DNA of 64,000 bases from an uncultured Flavobacteriaceae bacterium (GCA_947497145.1 CANMFQ010000022.1:1-64000), one strand, 5' to 3'; counted from the stretch's first letter, positions 33,143 to 42,055 are shown. Translations and numbers: made by a program. The notes: a model not told the origin generated them from the sequence alone.

Positions 33143-33586
33143 CTATTTTATGGGTTGCTTATTTTTAAGTTTATCTTTTGGTATGCCGTAATGTATGGAA
33201 AGCTTCTTTCTTCCCCATTCTTTTGCTTTTTTTACATCATTACCCATATAAATATCGATTTTACCTCTATATTTTTTATTCATTTTATCTTTTACAAGAT
33301 AAATCCCCTCCAAACCTTCTATTTTTACTGGGGTATTATGTTCTATTCCCAACCGAAGTAAATCTCTTGATACCGCTATGCATTTCATACCTTCAACCAA
33401 GGTGTCACCCCAAGCCGCAATATTGGGTGTACCATCCGTTTGCGAAGGCACCGAATTATACGCCGTAGCCGTAACATCAATACATTTCCAAACATATTTA
33501 TCTTCCTTTTCACTTTCACAAGATACCATCAAAACAAAAAGTACGATTACACAGCTATAAAAAAACACATGCTTATGTTGCTTCAT
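33143..33586 (-). CDS. 3D-domain lipoprotein (MltA-like double-psi barrel)
   Basis: 147 residues from the ATG at 33586, which directly precedes a signal peptide; an in-frame ATG at 33604 is less likely. Lipobox LMVSC. Residues about 45-125 form a 3D domain: VTATAYNSV, then CIAVSRDLLRLGIEHNT, and the catalytic-type VKDKMNKKYRGKIDIYMGND with the Asp residues that name the domain. Similar domains occur in MltA-type lytic transglycosylases and resuscitation factors. First gene of the leftward wall-hydrolase unit. Confidence 0.8.
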   Translation of the reverse strand: MKQHKHVFFYSCVIVLFVLMVSCESEKEDKYVWKCIDVTATAYNSVPSQTDGTPNIAAWGDTLVEGMKCIAVSRDLLRLGIEHNTPVKIEGLEGIYLVKDKMNKKYRGKIDIYMGNDVKKAKEWGRKKLSIHYGIPKDKLKNKQPIK

Positions 33587-33763
33587 TGGTTTGGTTTTAA
33601 GCAAAAACTATGATTTTCTAATACGAATCATCCATTAGTGATTTCAAAAACTAGTTACGTTCTTAAAAAGAAGTCCTAAATCAAATATCTAGAAAATAGA
33701 CATCTACGAAATCAAATAGTTATATTCGTTTTAAATTTACAACAAATACAAATTCCTACGACG

Positions 33764-35089
33764 TTGAAAGTACTAAAAAGGTTTCTTCTCTTATTGGGTA
33801 TTGCTCTGCTAATTATCGCAGCATATAACTATCCTAAACTAAATATTATTTCAGGGTATGCCTCAAAAAATTTGGCATCAACACATTTTATATCCAAACG
33901 TCCTTTTTCAGAAATCGTTGAAAATGATAATAATGTTCCTCTCATTAAACTAGCAAAACTTGAAAACGCTAACAACAATGAAGTAACCGCATCTGTTTTT
34001 GGGCTTATGCACCGTAAAACTGTTTGCTATGACGGTTTGGGTTGTATTTTAATTAATGACTCACAGCACGAAAACCAAAAACCCGAAAAACCACAAAGAC
34101 AAAAACAAGCGAATGACTTGCCTTTTCCGTACGGTAACAATGGCGCAAAAGATTCCATTTTTTCAAATATCAATTACGACGCACTTAATAATGCGATTAA
34201 AAATGCCTTTGCCTACTATGAAGTACAAAAAACAAGAACGGTATTAGTGGTATACAAAGGGTACATTATTGCTGAACGCTACAAAGAAGGTTTCTCAAAA
34301 GAAACACCCATTTTAGGCTGGTCTATGACCAAAAGTGTTCTTGCTACATTATACGGTATTTTAGAATACCAAAACAAACTTTCGATAAACAAGGATTCGC
34401 CCTTTAATAACGATGATACACGTAGTGCTATAACCTTAAATCATTTGTTACGAATGCAAAGTGGTTTGGAGTGGAATGAAGATTATACAAGCATATCTGA
34501 TGTCACCAAAATGTTATTTTTAGATGCTGACATGACAAAAGCACAAGCTGAAAAAGAACCGATTGCTGCGCCAACAGAAATTTGGAATTATTCATCAGGA
34601 ACAACAAATTTTTTATCGGGATTATTACGTAAAAGGTTCAACAGCCACCAAGAATATCTCAATTTTCCGTATGCTGCTTTAATAGATAAAATAAGCATGC
34701 ACTCCATGTTACTAGAAACTGACATGGTAGGGAATTTTGTTGGCTCTTCTTACGGATGGGCTAATACTCGCGATTGGGCAAAGTTTGGACTATTACATTT
34801 AAATAAAGGACATTGGAATGGGGAACAATTATTTGACCCGAAATGGATTGATTATATCACCAAACCAACTGCTAAATCTAACGGGACTTATGGTGCTCAT
34901 TGGTGGCTAAATGCTGCGGGGAAATACCCCGATGTTCCTAGAGATTTATATTCTGCCAATGGTTTTCAAGGGCAGTATGTTTTCGTAATTCCTTCTAAAG
35001 ATTTGGTTATTGTACGAACAGGCCTAGCCGAAGCACCTGAATTTAACGTTAATCGCTTTTTAAAAGAAATAATAGCCGCCATTCAATAA
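33764..35089 (+). CDS. Serine hydrolase, class C beta-lactamase/PBP4-like
   Basis: 441 residues. N-terminal membrane anchor or signal (LLLLGIALLIIAAYNY). The S12 family motifs are present: GWSMTKSV (SxxK, nucleophile Ser), NYSSGTTN (YxN-type, Tyr-Ser-Ser), and GAHWWLN in place of the HxG motif. There is a ~90-residue N-terminal extension with three Cys. The family includes esterases, D-aminopeptidases and beta-lactamases; no substrate can be named. The start is a TTG at 33764; no suitable ATG lies upstream or near the signal. It is divergent from the 3D-domain gene. Confidence 0.78.
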   Translation: MKVLKRFLLLLGIALLIIAAYNYPKLNIISGYASKNLASTHFISKRPFSEIVENDNNVPLIKLAKLENANNNEVTASVFGLMHRKTVCYDGLGCILINDSQHENQKPEKPQRQKQANDLPFPYGNNGAKDSIFSNINYDALNNAIKNAFAYYEVQKTRTVLVVYKGYIIAERYKEGFSKETPILGWSMTKSVLATLYGILEYQNKLSINKDSPFNNDDTRSAITLNHLLRMQSGLEWNEDYTSISDVTKMLFLDADMTKAQAEKEPIAAPTEIWNYSSGTTNFLSGLLRKRFNSHQEYLNFPYAALIDKISMHSMLLETDMVGNFVGSSYGWANTRDWAKFGLLHLNKGHWNGEQLFDPKWIDYITKPTAKSNGTYGAHWWLNAAGKYPDVPRDLYSANGFQGQYVFVIPSKDLVIVRTGLAEAPEFNVNRFLKEIIAAIQ

Positions 35090-35205
35090 GGTGCCAAAAA
35101 CACGTCATATTTTTAAAATCTAGAGTATACTATCATTTTTCACATACTACACCACAAAAACATACACTCTCACAACAATATTTTAGTAAACTCAGATGAT
35201 GCCAC

Positions 35206-35298
35206 TATATTTACAATGTAATTAAAACAAATAATTTTTTCATTTTCATATAGTGTTCTCGTAAAAGAGCTCAGTCTTACAAAGATTGAGCTCTTTTT
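35206..35298 (+). terminator. Strong hairpin terminator, possibly ending a short independent transcript
   Basis: Stem AAAAGAGCTCA (35263-35273) / TGAGCTCTTTTT (35287-35298) with a 13-base loop. It lies 170 bases behind the hydrolase stop, which is far. A box TATATTTA (35206-35213, one base off TAnnTTTG) lies just before it, so a ~75-base RNA is possible. The remaining gap 35090-35419 has no gene. Confidence 0.6.
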
Positions 35299-35375
35299 AG
35301 TTATATCCTTTTTAATATTGATCACGTTTAGTTATATTCATTCATCATTTTAGTATCAAAAAGAAGATAGTGAAT

Positions 35376-35383
35376 TAACTTTG
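35376..35383 (+). promoter_or_regulatory. -7 box of the beta-helix lipoprotein gene
   Basis: TAACTTTG matches the Bacteroidota -7 element TAnnTTTG and lies 36 bases before the TTG start codon. No TTG is seen at the -33 distance. Confidence 0.5.
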
Positions 35384-35419
35384 TGCCCGATACTACATTT
35401 TTTTTATAAAACGTAAGAC

Positions 35420-36955
35420 TTGAATTTAATACCTAAAATTCCATTTTATCTTATTAGCCTATTAACGGTGTTCCTGTTTGTTTTAGGGAATTCATGCAGA
35501 AAAGATTTTGAATACCCACCCAGTGAAGGCAACTTAGCCTTTTCTAAAGATACAGTATACCTCGACACCATATTTTCTGGTATTGTAAGCAGTACCTACA
35601 GCCTAAAAATATATAATAGAACGGAAACAGATATCGAAATACCCAGTATTAGATTAACACAAGGTCAACAAAGCAAATACCGTTTAAATGTAGACGGGCG
35701 CGCTGGAAAAGAATTTAGTAACATACCTATTTTTGCAAGAGACAGTATCTTCATTTTTATTGAAACTACTATTGATATTAGCAACAACGCAACGTTGAAT
35801 TTTTTATATACCGATGCTATTGAATTTGACTCTGGCGTGAATGCGCAAAAAGTACAATTAGTCACCTTAGTTAAGGACGCCCATTTTTTATATCCAAAAA
35901 AATTAGCCAATGGTTTAAAAGAAACCATAAATTTTGGAACTGACGACTCCGGAAATGGGGTGCAAGTTGAGGGCTTTTTTTTAGAAGATGATGAATTAGA
36001 ATTCACCCGTGAAAAACCGTACGTCATTTATGGGTACGCAACTGTAGCTGAAGGCAAAGAACTACTAGTACAGGCAGGAGCAAGGATACATTTTCATAAA
36101 AATTCAGGTATTTTAGTTAAAGCCAACGCTTCTTTAAAAATTAATGGTACGCTAAGTGAAAGTCAAGAATTACTTGAAAATGAAGTTATTTTTGAAGGTG
36201 ATCGTTTACAAAGCAACTACAAAAACCTATCTGGTCAATGGGGAACGATATGGCTATCACCTGGCAGTAAAAATAACAGTATTACCCATGCAACAATTAA
36301 AAATGCTACCGTAGGGCTACTTGCAGAAGGTGATGAAGTACCGAATACTCCCACCTTAACCATTAAAAACAGTCAAATATATAATAGTACAAGTACCAAC
36401 CTTTGGGCAAAAAATGCTATCATTAGAGCAGAAAATTTAGTTTTAGGAAGTGCCGGTAACACTTCTTTGTTTTGCAATTCAGGTGGTGACTATGTGTTTA
36501 CTCATTGTACGATAGCGAATTATTGGAGTGCTAGTTTCCGTACGGGAGCAGCACTACAGATAGATAATTTTGATGCAAATACATCTCATGATCTTATCCA
36601 AGCGACCTTCACCAATTGTATTATTGATGGCGATCATACTACAGAACTGCTCTTGAACAAAAATGATACAAACAGTTTTAACTATTCCTTTAAAAATTGT
36701 CTGCTTACATTTAACACTGATGCTAATATTGACAACAATGACATGCTCTATGATTTTCAAAATGAAGCGCACTACCAACAACTCTTTTTAAATCAAAATG
36801 TAGACTTTATAGATGTAACAAAAAACAATTTTGAAATAACAACAACATCTGCCGCAAGAAATAAGGCTAACGAAGAAGGAAGTACGTCAGTTCCTTATGA
36901 TATTTTAGGACAAAAACGGATATCTCCAGCTACCATTGGTGCATATGAAAACTAA
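35420..36955 (+). CDS. Right-handed beta-helix lipoprotein
   Basis: 511 residues. Signal peptide with a NSC lipobox (about Cys27). Residues about 35-160 form a beta-sandwich domain (DTVYLDTIFSGIVSSTYSLK). Residues about 190-490 show short repeated strands typical of a parallel beta-helix: ARIHFHKNSGILVKANASLK, NSITHATIKNATVGLLAEG, PTLTIKNSQIYNS, FTNCIIDGDHTT, FKNCLLTF. The C-terminal DILGQKRISPATIGAYE is a frequent ending of such surface lipoproteins. It is probably a cell-surface protein; binding or lyase activity cannot be decided. The start codon is TTG at 35420, supported by the -7 box 36 bases upstream and by the lack of any ATG before the signal peptide. Confidence 0.78.
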   Translation: MNLIPKIPFYLISLLTVFLFVLGNSCRKDFEYPPSEGNLAFSKDTVYLDTIFSGIVSSTYSLKIYNRTETDIEIPSIRLTQGQQSKYRLNVDGRAGKEFSNIPIFARDSIFIFIETTIDISNNATLNFLYTDAIEFDSGVNAQKVQLVTLVKDAHFLYPKKLANGLKETINFGTDDSGNGVQVEGFFLEDDELEFTREKPYVIYGYATVAEGKELLVQAGARIHFHKNSGILVKANASLKINGTLSESQELLENEVIFEGDRLQSNYKNLSGQWGTIWLSPGSKNNSITHATIKNATVGLLAEGDEVPNTPTLTIKNSQIYNSTSTNLWAKNAIIRAENLVLGSAGNTSLFCNSGGDYVFTHCTIANYWSASFRTGAALQIDNFDANTSHDLIQATFTNCIIDGDHTTELLLNKNDTNSFNYSFKNCLLTFNTDANIDNNDMLYDFQNEAHYQQLFLNQNVDFIDVTKNNFEITTTSAARNKANEEGSTSVPYDILGQKRISPATIGAYEN

Positions 36956-37027
36956 AAAAGAAAGATAAAATTTCTAATTTTAAAGAAATTTCTTTCAAAA
37001 AAGACACTTTTAAAGCATTTTAAAGAT

Positions 37028-37052
37028 AAACCTCCATTTATATGAGGTTTTT
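37028..37052 (+). terminator. Terminator after the beta-helix lipoprotein
   Basis: Stem AAACCTC (37028-37034) / GAGGTTT (37044-37050) with a 9-base loop and a short T-run, 72 bases behind the stop codon. Confidence 0.65.
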
Positions 37053-37105
37053 GTAGGTGTATTTTTAGCCTACAATTACTAATTTGCATGTTAAAGTAGC
37101 ATTTT

Positions 37106-37837
37106 TTGGCCTATACCTATTCCATAATCGATTCTGACTCAGTATCAAATTTGAGTTTACAACACTATTTAGAAGAATATAGTGAATTTAGATGTTGCTC
37201 CATTTCTAAAAATAGTTCCGAAGGTTTAAACAATATTCTCAAATATACCCCCGATATCGTTTTCATTAATTTAAATGAAAACGCTAGTATTTGTTTTCAA
37301 ATGGTAATGGAATTACATCAGTACAGTACCACTATACCTGCATTTATAGGTATCTCAAAAAGTAAAAATCATGCTTATGAAGCTATCAAACACAATTTTT
37401 TTGATTATTGGTTGTTACCTTACAGTGAGTTTGATATTCGAAAAACAGTTTTAAAATTAAAGAAGATGATGCCAAAAGAAACGGCACCACAAACATTATG
37501 TTTAAAAACGTATCGTGATTTTCAATATTTAAATACTGACGATATTCTATATCTAAGAGCAGATAATAATGCTACTGAGTTTATTATGAAAGATGGCACC
37601 ATCAACAACGCATTCAAAACCTTAAAAACATTTGAGAGTCAAATGCCTAAAAATTTCATTCGTATTCATCAAAGTTATATGGTAAACATAGACCATATTT
37701 CTCGTATTAGTTATGGTAAATCTGTTTGCACATTAAAGTATCAAAAAATACAATTGCCATTTTCAAAGTCTTACAAACAAAATATAGATACCTTAAAAAA
37801 AGTACTGACAAAAAATGCTATCTCCTCCTTAAATTAA
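37106..37837 (+). CDS. LytTR DNA-binding protein with degenerate receiver domain
   Basis: 243 residues, starting at a TTG (37106); the receiver fold begins at once (YTYSIIDSDS), so no upstream start is needed. Residues 1-115 have a receiver fold but lack its chemistry. The phospho-acceptor position reads IVFINLNEN (Asn55 instead of Asp), and the conserved Lys before the last helix is replaced (DYWLLPYSE instead of a KP motif). Residues about 130-238 are a LytTR DNA-binding domain (LCLKTYRDFQYLNTDDILYL, FIRIHQSYMVNIDHIS). It is therefore predicted to bind DNA without phosphorylation control, or to respond to something other than phosphorylation. It lies just before the small-peptide gene and the TPR kinase. 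Confidence 0.8.
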   Translation: MAYTYSIIDSDSVSNLSLQHYLEEYSEFRCCSISKNSSEGLNNILKYTPDIVFINLNENASICFQMVMELHQYSTTIPAFIGISKSKNHAYEAIKHNFFDYWLLPYSEFDIRKTVLKLKKMMPKETAPQTLCLKTYRDFQYLNTDDILYLRADNNATEFIMKDGTINNAFKTLKTFESQMPKNFIRIHQSYMVNIDHISRISYGKSVCTLKYQKIQLPFSKSYKQNIDTLKKVLTKNAISSLN

Positions 37838-37929
37838 TCAGATACTCATAAACATGGGTCATATACTAGTAAACTAGCAGTGCTGACCCTACATTTTTAA
37901 TATCCTTCTTTTATTTCATCTAGTCTGTT

Positions 37930-37937
37930 TATCTTTG
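37930..37937 (+). promoter_or_regulatory. -7 box of the small exported peptide gene
   Basis: TATCTTTG fits TAnnTTTG and lies 56 bases before the ATG at 37994. No TTG is found at -33 distance. With the terminator at 38184 it would define a transcript of about 270 bases carrying only the peptide gene. Confidence 0.5.
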
Positions 37938-37993
37938 AGTAGAACCTATAATCAGAGTTAAACCGATTTAATAACCCCTCAAAGATTAAGAAA

Positions 37994-38164
37994 ATGAAAA
38001 AAGTAGTTAGTATTGTTGCCGTAGTAGCTTTAGCTATAGGCATGTTTGCCACGCAAGCGGAAAAAATTATTGATTTAGATTTTAGTATTGAAAATATGAT
38101 CGCCTGTAATGATTGTGAAAGAGGTGATATGGATAGAGCTGGAAGAGGTGATTACGATGCATAA
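37994..38164 (+). CDS. Small exported peptide (56 residues)
   Basis: This gene is too short for routine gene calling but has clear marks of being real: a good -7 box 56 bases upstream, a strong terminator 20 bases downstream, and a convincing signal peptide (MKKVVSIVAVVALAIGMFAT). The mature peptide is about 33-36 residues, acidic, and contains IACNDCERGD (a CxxC pair) and a Gly/Asp/Arg-rich end (RAGRGDYDA). It resembles in layout the small NVEALA-like exported peptides of Bacteroidota, but no family is claimed. Its place directly before a TPR sensor kinase gene suggests that it could be a secreted signal or ligand; that is inference. Confidence 0.65.
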   Translation: MKKVVSIVAVVALAIGMFATQAEKIIDLDFSIENMIACNDCERGDMDRAGRGDYDA

Positions 38165-38183
38165 AATTTGCACCAACATATAT

Positions 38184-38218
38184 AAGCCCTAAACTCTTTA
38201 GTTTGGGGCTTTTTTTTT
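38184..38218 (+). terminator. Strong terminator between the small peptide gene and the sensor kinase gene
   Basis: Stem AGCCCTAAACT / AGTTTGGGGCT (one mismatch or wobble) with loop CTTT, followed by eight T residues. It isolates the peptide transcript from the kinase gene, or allows strong peptide expression with limited read-through. Confidence 0.9.
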
Positions 38219-38240
38219 ACCTTAGTTTTAAAATTTTGGC

Positions 38241-40298
38241 ATGCCAACAACCAAACCTACGAACTTCAAACATTACATTCTCTTTTTAGGTTCTATCCTG
38301 TTCATTTTTAGTGCTTGTGATTCAAAAAGACTATCTAAAACACATGTATCTACAGCAGAACAAGATAGTATCCGCCTCTGGTTAAACCAAGCCAGAAAAA
38401 CAAAGATTACCAAAACCAAATCCTATCTATTGAAGAAAGCTTATGAAAAAACCATTACTATCTCCGATGATTCCCTCAAAAGCAAGTATTTGGCTATGCT
38501 TTCGCTCAACTTTTTACGTTTACCAGATTCCACCCTATTCAGAAATATCAATAACACTGCGATTAAGGTAGCTACTAAAGCAAAAGATTCCACTAGTTTA
38601 GCGGGAGCTTATTGGGATTTAGGTGATTTTTTTAGAAGAAAATCGGTTCTAGATAGTGCCTACATAAATTTTGACCATAGCGAAAAAATATTTACCGCAT
38701 TAGGCAATGGCTTTTCTTCTGGCAGGTTACTCTACAGCATGGCGAATATACAGTCATTGGTAGGTGATTATACGGGTGCTGAAACAAATACAATAAAGGC
38801 TATTGAAAAGCTTAAACCTCTAAATAAAAACGTCAACCTCTATTATTGTTACGATTTATTGGCTGATTTATCAAAGCTGCTTAATGAATATGATCGTGCC
38901 TTAGAATACTATCAAGAGTCATTGATTTATTTCGAAAAATCAAATATGCCTCTTATAAAACAGCAGAATTCTAAAAACAATATAGGGTTAGTATATCAAA
39001 AATTAGGGCAACACCAAAAAGCTATTGAGTATTTTTCAGAAGTATTAAATCATGATAGCCTTGGCTATAAAAATCCGCGATTATATGCCAGAGCGTTAAA
39101 TAATTTAGGTAGTAGCTATCTTAAACAAGATTCACTTCAACAGCTACCTGAGTTATTTTATAAAGCCCTAGTTATTCAAGATAGCATTCATGACTTAGGA
39201 GGCAAAGCCGCAAGCACCTATCGATTGGCAGAATATTATTTAGCCAAAAAAGATACAGCAACAGCATTTGACTATTTATCTGAATCAAAAAAATTAGCAA
39301 ATCAAAGTATTGACAATAAAAGGTTATTAGAAATTTTACGACTTTTTCCCAAAGTTGACCCAGCAAACGCAACTAAGCATACTCAAGACTATATTACCCT
39401 AAGTGATCGTCTGCAACATCAAGAACGAAAAATAAGAAACAAATTTGCACGCATACAATTTGAAACCGATGAATTCATTGCTGAAAATCAACTTTTAGCG
39501 CGTCAAAAACAATTGTGGACAGGTATTACCATTGTAATAATGTTATTGGGTATCGCTACATTTATTATCGTTTCGCAACGCATTAAAAACCGAATGCTAC
39601 GATTTAAACAAAAACAACAGGCGAGTAACCAAGAAATTTTCAATTTACTTCTTGCTCAAAATGAAAAAGTAGAGGAAGGGAAAAAACTAGAACAAAAGCG
39701 TGTTTCTGAAGAATTACACGACGGGGTACTTGGTAAAATGCTAGGAGCACGCATGATGCTTTTAGGCCTAAATAAAAAAAACACCCCAGAAGCTATCAAT
39801 GAAAGAGCAAGAGCCATTTCTATATTACAAAGTATTGAAGGTGAAATTCGATCTATTTCACATGAATTAAATCATGCTGCCTACCAAAAAATTCATAACT
39901 TTATTCTTTCTATTGAAGATTTACTAAGAACAACAGAAAGTGCCTCAGGAATAAAAATTAATTTTACTTATGCCGAAAATATCGATTGGGATGCGTTAAA
40001 GGGTGATATAAAAATAAACCTATACCGTATTATACAAGAAAGCATTCAAAACGCAGTAAAGCATGCCGCATGTAATGAAATTAATTTAGACTTTAAAGTA
40101 GATGCCGAATTTTTGAAAATAACTATTGCTGATGATGGTAAAGGTTTTGAAACAAAAAGAGAGAAAAAAGGAATAGGCATGAAAAATATTGCTTCAAGAA
40201 TTGAAAAAATAAATGGTAATTGGCATTTAAAAAGCCATGTAAAAAAAGGTACCACCGTATCTTTGGTTATACCCATTGTTAACCATAAAAAATCTTGA
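38241..40298 (+). CDS. TPR sensor histidine kinase (HisKA_3/DesK-NarX class)
   Basis: 685 residues. The N-terminal signal ends FSAC (Cys26), so the protein may be lipid-anchored or simply exported. Residues about 100-400 contain about seven tetratricopeptide repeats (for example YDRALEYYQESLIYFEK, GQHQKAIEYFSEVL). A membrane segment lies at about 425-444 (TGITIVIMLLGIATFIIV), followed by a coiled coil. The kinase core has the HisKA_3 H-box EELHDGVLGKMLGARMML with His493, the N-box IQESIQNAVKHA, and G-boxes DDGKGF and GIGMKNI. The TPR part should face the periplasm and could bind a peptide, while the kinase faces the cytoplasm. The response regulator gene follows 41 bases downstream. Confidence 0.87.
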   Translation: MPTTKPTNFKHYILFLGSILFIFSACDSKRLSKTHVSTAEQDSIRLWLNQARKTKITKTKSYLLKKAYEKTITISDDSLKSKYLAMLSLNFLRLPDSTLFRNINNTAIKVATKAKDSTSLAGAYWDLGDFFRRKSVLDSAYINFDHSEKIFTALGNGFSSGRLLYSMANIQSLVGDYTGAETNTIKAIEKLKPLNKNVNLYYCYDLLADLSKLLNEYDRALEYYQESLIYFEKSNMPLIKQQNSKNNIGLVYQKLGQHQKAIEYFSEVLNHDSLGYKNPRLYARALNNLGSSYLKQDSLQQLPELFYKALVIQDSIHDLGGKAASTYRLAEYYLAKKDTATAFDYLSESKKLANQSIDNKRLLEILRLFPKVDPANATKHTQDYITLSDRLQHQERKIRNKFARIQFETDEFIAENQLLARQKQLWTGITIVIMLLGIATFIIVSQRIKNRMLRFKQKQQASNQEIFNLLLAQNEKVEEGKKLEQKRVSEELHDGVLGKMLGARMMLLGLNKKNTPEAINERARAISILQSIEGEIRSISHELNHAAYQKIHNFILSIEDLLRTTESASGIKINFTYAENIDWDALKGDIKINLYRIIQESIQNAVKHAACNEINLDFKVDAEFLKITIADDGKGFETKREKKGIGMKNIASRIEKINGNWHLKSHVKKGTTVSLVIPIVNHKKS

Positions 40299-40339
40299 AA
40301 TCTTAAAGCAACATTATTGAAAAACTAAAAATAAGCCAT

Positions 40340-41008
40340 ATGGAAGTCAAACGAATTTTAGCCATAGATGATCATGAAATGACTACTTTAGGATACAAAT
40401 ATATCTTAGAAGGAGAAAATTTTGACGATTTTGAAGTTAAGGTTGATATGGCTTCGAATTATGAATCAGGAAAAGAAAAAATTGAATTTTCAGCGCGAGC
40501 CATAAAATATGATATTATCCTTTTGGATATTCAATTATTCCCTCCTTACTCTAAAGAAATACGTACTGGTGAAGATTTAGGCATCATTGCAAGAAATGTA
40601 GTTCCCGAATCTAAAGTTGTGTTTATGTCTTCGTTTAGTGACAACCTTAGAATAAACAGTATTTTCAAATCCGTAGACCCAGATGGCTACATGGTCAAAT
40701 CTGAAATCGATGAAAAATCACTACGGACTATGGTAGAAACTGTATTAACAAAACCGCCCTACTATACCGCAGGAGCATTCGCTGCCATACGAAGACGGAT
40801 GGCTAATGATATTGTTGTTGATAATTTAGACAAAAAAATACTATACTACCTTTCGATAGGTACAAGAACTAAAGATATAGCACCACTAATTTCATCAGCA
40901 ATAACTACGGTTGAGTCAAGAAAACGCCAATTAAAGGCCATTTTTGGTATTGAAAATGGCAATGACATCTCCCTAATTGAAGAAGCTAGAAAAAAAGGCT
41001 TTATCTAA
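40340..41008 (+). CDS. Response regulator, receiver plus LuxR-like HTH
   Basis: 222 residues. The receiver is complete: acidic pair Asp10-Asp11 (LAIDDHEM), phospho-acceptor Asp63 (DIILLDIQLF), Ser97/98 and Lys120 (GYMVKSE). After the acceptor there is an insertion (QLFPPYSKEIRTGEDLG) seen in Bacteroidota regulators of this type. The C-terminal domain (about 158-222) is a LuxR/NarL-type helix-turn-helix (TRTKDIAPLISSAITTVESR) with a somewhat unusual recognition helix. It is the likely partner of the preceding HisKA_3 kinase: same orientation, 41 bases apart, matching class. Target genes unknown; the peptide gene upstream is a natural candidate. Confidence 0.87.
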   Translation: MEVKRILAIDDHEMTTLGYKYILEGENFDDFEVKVDMASNYESGKEKIEFSARAIKYDIILLDIQLFPPYSKEIRTGEDLGIIARNVVPESKVVFMSSFSDNLRINSIFKSVDPDGYMVKSEIDEKSLRTMVETVLTKPPYYTAGAFAAIRRRMANDIVVDNLDKKILYYLSIGTRTKDIAPLISSAITTVESRKRQLKAIFGIENGNDISLIEEARKKGFI

Positions 41009-41086
41009 ATCATTTTTTTATTTTCTTACCTCTATTTAAATAATTAATAATCAAGGCTTTAATGCAAAGTCAATAAACAAAGCATG

Positions 41087-41112
41087 AAAACCTCATTATT
41101 TATAAGGTTTTT
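41087..41112 (+). terminator. Weak terminator after the response regulator
   Basis: AAAACCT (41087-41093) pairs with AGGTTTTT (41105-41112) around an 11-base AT loop; the paired T-rich arm serves as the T-run. Confidence 0.5.
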
Positions 41113-41179
41113 CTATGGTGAAATAAGGTTGTTAAAATTTAACTTTACTATTCCGATTTAACCTGTTCACCTCAACCAA

Positions 41180-41839
41180 ATGCGCGATTATTATAATTTA
41201 AAAAACAACTACATTGATGAAACTGGAGAAGATCTACAAATTTGTGGTCTTGAACATTTCGTAAATGAACTTGAGAAGCACTTTTTTGCAACAGTAAAGG
41301 TGCGCAAATTTTTAACGGATACATCCGATGTTAATTTATCAATCGAATTGACCTGTAATTATGGAATAATTGAAACATTACATCACTATAACAAGGGAGT
41401 ATGGGGAAAGTTTTCTTCTGAAACTACCACATTTACTGATGCTATTCAACTTTTAGAAGCTAAAAACGACCTTAATATTGCTATTGATGAATTATCATTT
41501 TTTTTAAAAGATACATCTATTATCATCAATCGTATATACCATCAAAGCATACCTGATCAATTTGATAATATTATTACAGAGATAAGTGCACATTTCATTT
41601 ATTTGACTAAAGAACTAACTGAAATTCCTTACGAAATATACCTGCCCATATTTGAATCACCGACACATGATATTGAGAAAAAAATCATTAATGGTGCATA
41701 TTTACTAAATAACTCTGGACAAGATTATTTTAGCTTTTGGGGACTTTATTTCTATTCAGATAACGCTAATGATGCACAAGTATATGATTTAAAAAAGCAA
41801 TCCATTGTAAAAGGAAATCTTCAAATGCTAAACAGGTAA
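41180..41839 (+). CDS. Hypothetical protein
   Basis: 219 residues, soluble, with no signal peptide. It is mixed helix/strand with a conserved-looking CGLEHFVNELEKHFFATVKV start and a late YFSFWGLYFYSDNANDAQVY stretch. Acidic and AT-rich. I do not recognise a family. It stands alone behind the kinase/regulator pair, from which a weak terminator separates it, and faces glyA with a shared bidirectional terminator in between. Confidence 0.5.
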   Translation: MRDYYNLKNNYIDETGEDLQICGLEHFVNELEKHFFATVKVRKFLTDTSDVNLSIELTCNYGIIETLHHYNKGVWGKFSSETTTFTDAIQLLEAKNDLNIAIDELSFFLKDTSIIINRIYHQSIPDQFDNIITEISAHFIYLTKELTEIPYEIYLPIFESPTHDIEKKIINGAYLLNNSGQDYFSFWGLYFYSDNANDAQVYDLKKQSIVKGNLQMLNR

Positions 41840-42001
41840 CTCTATTTGCCTTTGTTTACTTAATACCATCTACCTAGTGTCTAGTCAGAAATTTACAAAA
41901 AGTAAATTTGCCCCTTTTTCGAGCCAATCATTTATACGTAGTTAGCAGGTAAGGTTACAATAAAACTGCTGTTCATCTGGGTTTAATAAACACCGAAAAT
42001 A

Positions 42002-42033
42002 AAAGGGCTAAAATTGTAAAATTTTAGCCCTTT
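42002..42033. terminator. Bidirectional terminator between the hypothetical gene and glyA
   Basis: A near-perfect palindrome: AAAGGGCTAAAATT (42002-42015) and AATTTTAGCCCTTT (42020-42033) around a 4-base loop. The A and T flanks give a T-run on each strand, so it can end both the rightward gene and glyA. Confidence 0.9.
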
Positions 42034-42055
42034 ATTACTTTTAAAGTGTATCGTG

